Source of the DNA: Edaphochlamys debaryana
Lineage: Eukaryota; Chlorophyta; Chlorophyceae; Chlamydomonadales
NCBI GenBank assembly: GCA_016858145.1
Contig: JAEHOE010000106.1
Coordinates: 372,001 to 436,000, forward strand
Direction of reading: 5' to 3'
DNA length: 64,000 nt
Shown: positions 61,924-64,000 of the stretch, in pieces
How positions within the stretch are numbered: the stretch's first letter is position 1
How the letters are laid out: the number at the start of each line of letters is the position of its first letter
Made by a program: the position numbers and the translations under genes
Notes under the pieces: generated by a model
Databases searched by the model: none
What the model was told of the DNA's origin: nothing
The model's input: the letters and a program-made list of their open reading frames with translations, nothing else

Positions 61924-64000
61924 ATGCGCTTGCTCCTTTGGCTATCCCTAGCCTTACTTGCAATCACGAAATGTAGCGGCACAAACACACAAGCAAGCAG
62001 TTCCTTTAGCATCCCTGGCGCAGCGCGGGAATTGTCGCGAGGCACGTCTGTAGAGCTTTTGTCGCCAGATTTTTGCGCCAGATGCAGCATCAACGCCACG
62101 TGCCAGGAGGAGCTGCGCAGGTACGCGTGCGACTGGCGGACTTGAGCTCGACGCCGTGTCGGTCCCGCGACCCTGCCCCCACCCACCTCTCCTATGATGC
62201 CGCCTTCCCCTGCCGTCTTAACAAATCCTTTGCCGTGCGCGTGCACTCCCCTGAATGCCCACACGCTCAGGTGCGACTGCCCAAAGGTAAGCCCGCGATG
62301 CCGGGGTTGGAGGTCTAGACCTCGCCTAGGACATCGCCAACCATCGGGCGCCATTCCCGCCACCCGCGCGAACACCACGGCCCCGCCCCTCCTGCTACCC
62401 CCCCATGGAACGTGCTGCGTGCAGCACCTCGCCGGTGATGACTGCCGTACCGCGCGCAACGCCACGGAGGTCCGGCTGCTGTACGACAGAAAGTTCCGGC
62501 CGCTGCCCTGGCCCTGCCTCAACAACTGCTCCTCGCGCGGCGTGTGCACTCTGTACGGCGACTGCGTGTGCGACAGGGGTGGGTCGGGGGGTCCGCGGGG
62601 AGCGGCGGGGGAGCAGGGCCCCCGGGTCCAGGGAGGTGGGAGGGTAGAAGACATCAACGAAGCGTAGCGCTTGGTTGGGGGCGAAGGGCGTGGTCGCGAA
62701 CTACGAGGGCGAGGGTGGCGGGGTGAGGGCGGGTGGTTGCAAGCAAGGGCGCGGTTATCTAGGCCCGGGTGCCGTCTCCTTCCGGGAGGGGGCGGGGCGG
62801 AGGCTCGACCAGTGCCGGGGTAGTGGGGAGGGCCACACACAGCAGGCGTTACCAAAGCCCGCGGGACACTATACCGGTATCTCCCGCTCCGCCCTTGTGC
62901 GCCCCCCTTCCCTCCCTCCACACTGCCCCCAGGCTTCGTCAGCTCCGACTGCTGCATACCTCTGGAGCCGTCCCTGCCGCCCCCAACCCCACCCCCTGCC
63001 CATCTCGTTGCGCCCCTTGCCAGCCTCAACCCCGTTCCGTCCCCCGCCACCGCACAACCACCTCCCCCCCCAGGCTTCTTCGGCTCCGACTGCTCAGTGT
63101 CCCTGGACCCCGCCACTCGCCGGCCCCTGCTTCTGGTGGGGCGGGGCTACGTGCCCCGGCGGAAGCGGCCGCTGGTGTACGTGTACGACATACCGCACAA
63201 CTGGAGCTCGTGGTACGGCAACCGCTGCGGGGGTGGGCGGGGCGCAAGCGAGGCGAGGATGTCCGCGCCCTCCGCTCCGCCTCCCCCTGGGCCCCCCCAG
63301 GCACACCGGATGCCGGCACCGCCCCACCCCGCCGCACCCTCCTCCTCAAACCCCCGTGCCACCCTTCTCATTCCTCCCATTCAGGCACACCATGAACGTT
63401 CCTCCGTTCCTCTTGCCCTTCCCCAAAACCCCCCAGGCACAACTACGACCTTGTGGACCGCTCCCTGACCTGGGTGTTTTGGGAGCGGCTGCTGGGGAGC
63501 GGGGCGCTCACGGCGGACGGGGAGGAGGCGGTGAGAGGGGAGGGGAGTAGGGGGAGGGGACAGGGGAGGGGAGGAGAGGACGGTGGAGGGGGTGGGGGTG
63601 TAAAGCTGAGAGCCAGGGCCAGGGCTCGGGGCCAGGGCGCGTTCCTCCCACATCAGTCCAGCCTCTTTCTCCCTCCCCTTCTGAGCCCTCTCCCTCCTCA
63701 TCCCCTCCACCATCATCCCAACTCCGTCTTCCCCCTCCCCCCCCCCCAGGACTGGTACTTCATCCCCATCAAGCTGCGCTCCACGCGGGATGGGCTGCAG
63801 CTGGCGGCGGCGGTGGCGTACCTGCGGAGGGCCTGGCCCTGGTGGGACAGGTGGGGGGGGGGGGAGGGAGAGGGGGTCAGAGGGCAGTTGGGGGAAACCT
63901 CCTTCTGGGAGGGGGGCCCGATTTCGGTGCTCGCCTCGTCTTCCCCTTCCCACCTTGACTCCCCAATACTACTTCCTCCACCCATCTTTCCCATCTCCCC
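61924..64000 (+). CDS. Exostosin-like glycosyltransferase (GT47) with EGF-like modules, 3' end outside the window
   Basis: Exon 1 (61924-62120) starts MRLLLWLSLALLAITKC, a signal peptide or signal anchor for entry to the ER/Golgi, and continues with a Cys pair FCARCSINATC. A 16-nt microexon (62271-62286) gives R-CDCPK; next come 62425-62578 (NNCSSRGVCTLYGDCVCDRG, an EGF-like motif) and an exon from 63073 (GFFGSDCSVSLDP, then RPLVYVYDIPHNWSSWY). VYVYDIP is the N-terminal hallmark of exostosin GT47 domains. Further exons are 63437-63530 (HNYDLVDRSLTWVFWERLL) and 63750-63850 (DWYFIPIKLRS). The donor after WYGN near 63,225 is unresolved. Algal exostosin-like proteins with EGF repeats are numerous and probably glycosylate wall or matrix glycoproteins; the substrate is unknown. 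Confidence 0.8.
62934..63110 (+). repeat. Tandem duplication of an EGF-exon start
   Basis: CCCCCAGGCTTCGTCAGCTC followed by CGACTGCTGC (62,932-) and CCCCCAGGCTTCTTCGGCTC followed by CGACTGCTCA (63,066-) are near copies 139 bp apart, each with its own acceptor. The first is open through to the second and could be an alternative exon reading GFVSSDCCIPLEPS. Confidence 0.6.

Overview
The window looks like nuclear DNA from a chlorophyte green alga of the Chlamydomonas/Volvox type. It is very GC-rich, its genes carry many short GT-AG introns with C-rich acceptors, a TGTAA poly(A) signal follows one gene, and the gene set fits: an SBP-box transcription factor, an algal-style TRP channel and an exostosin-like glycosyltransferase with EGF-like modules. 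All gene models were read by eye from exon phases and protein family resemblance, with no database search.

Layout. About 383-14,455 is a tandem array of eight units of about 1.77 kb. It abuts, and probably lies inside, a minus-strand SBP-box gene: the DNA-binding and central exons are at 14,367-16,910 and a possible last exon at 133-333. From 16.9 to 24.1 kb I recognise no gene, only repeats and a perfect 30-bp palindrome. A complete 7-exon ribosomal protein uS7 (RPS5) gene lies at 24,148-27,281, followed by a possible decayed Fanzor/TnpB-type remnant (27.7-28.3 kb). A full gamma-tubulin complex component 3 (GCP3) gene occupies 29,054-36,231. Next is a gene joining a PD-(D/E)XK nuclease-like domain to a protein-kinase-like domain (37,006-40,674), an arrangement reminiscent of Crinkler-type effectors. 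A second copy of only the 3' half of GCP3 follows at 42,263-45,704, with all nine exons and phases intact.

After an empty stretch, a minus-strand patatin-like phospholipase (47,377-50,468) and a plus-strand 29-exon TRP-family channel (51,146-59,564) diverge from a shared 677-bp spacer. A repeat-rich stretch (59.6-61.9 kb) precedes the 5' part of an exostosin-like (GT47) gene that runs off the right edge.

The genes do not form a pathway; this is ordinary mixed eukaryotic gene order. The points of most interest are the satellite at the SBP locus, the partial GCP3 duplication around the nuclease-kinase gene, the nuclease-kinase gene itself, inverted repeat copies in two TRP introns, and microexons needed to keep the lipase and exostosin genes in frame.
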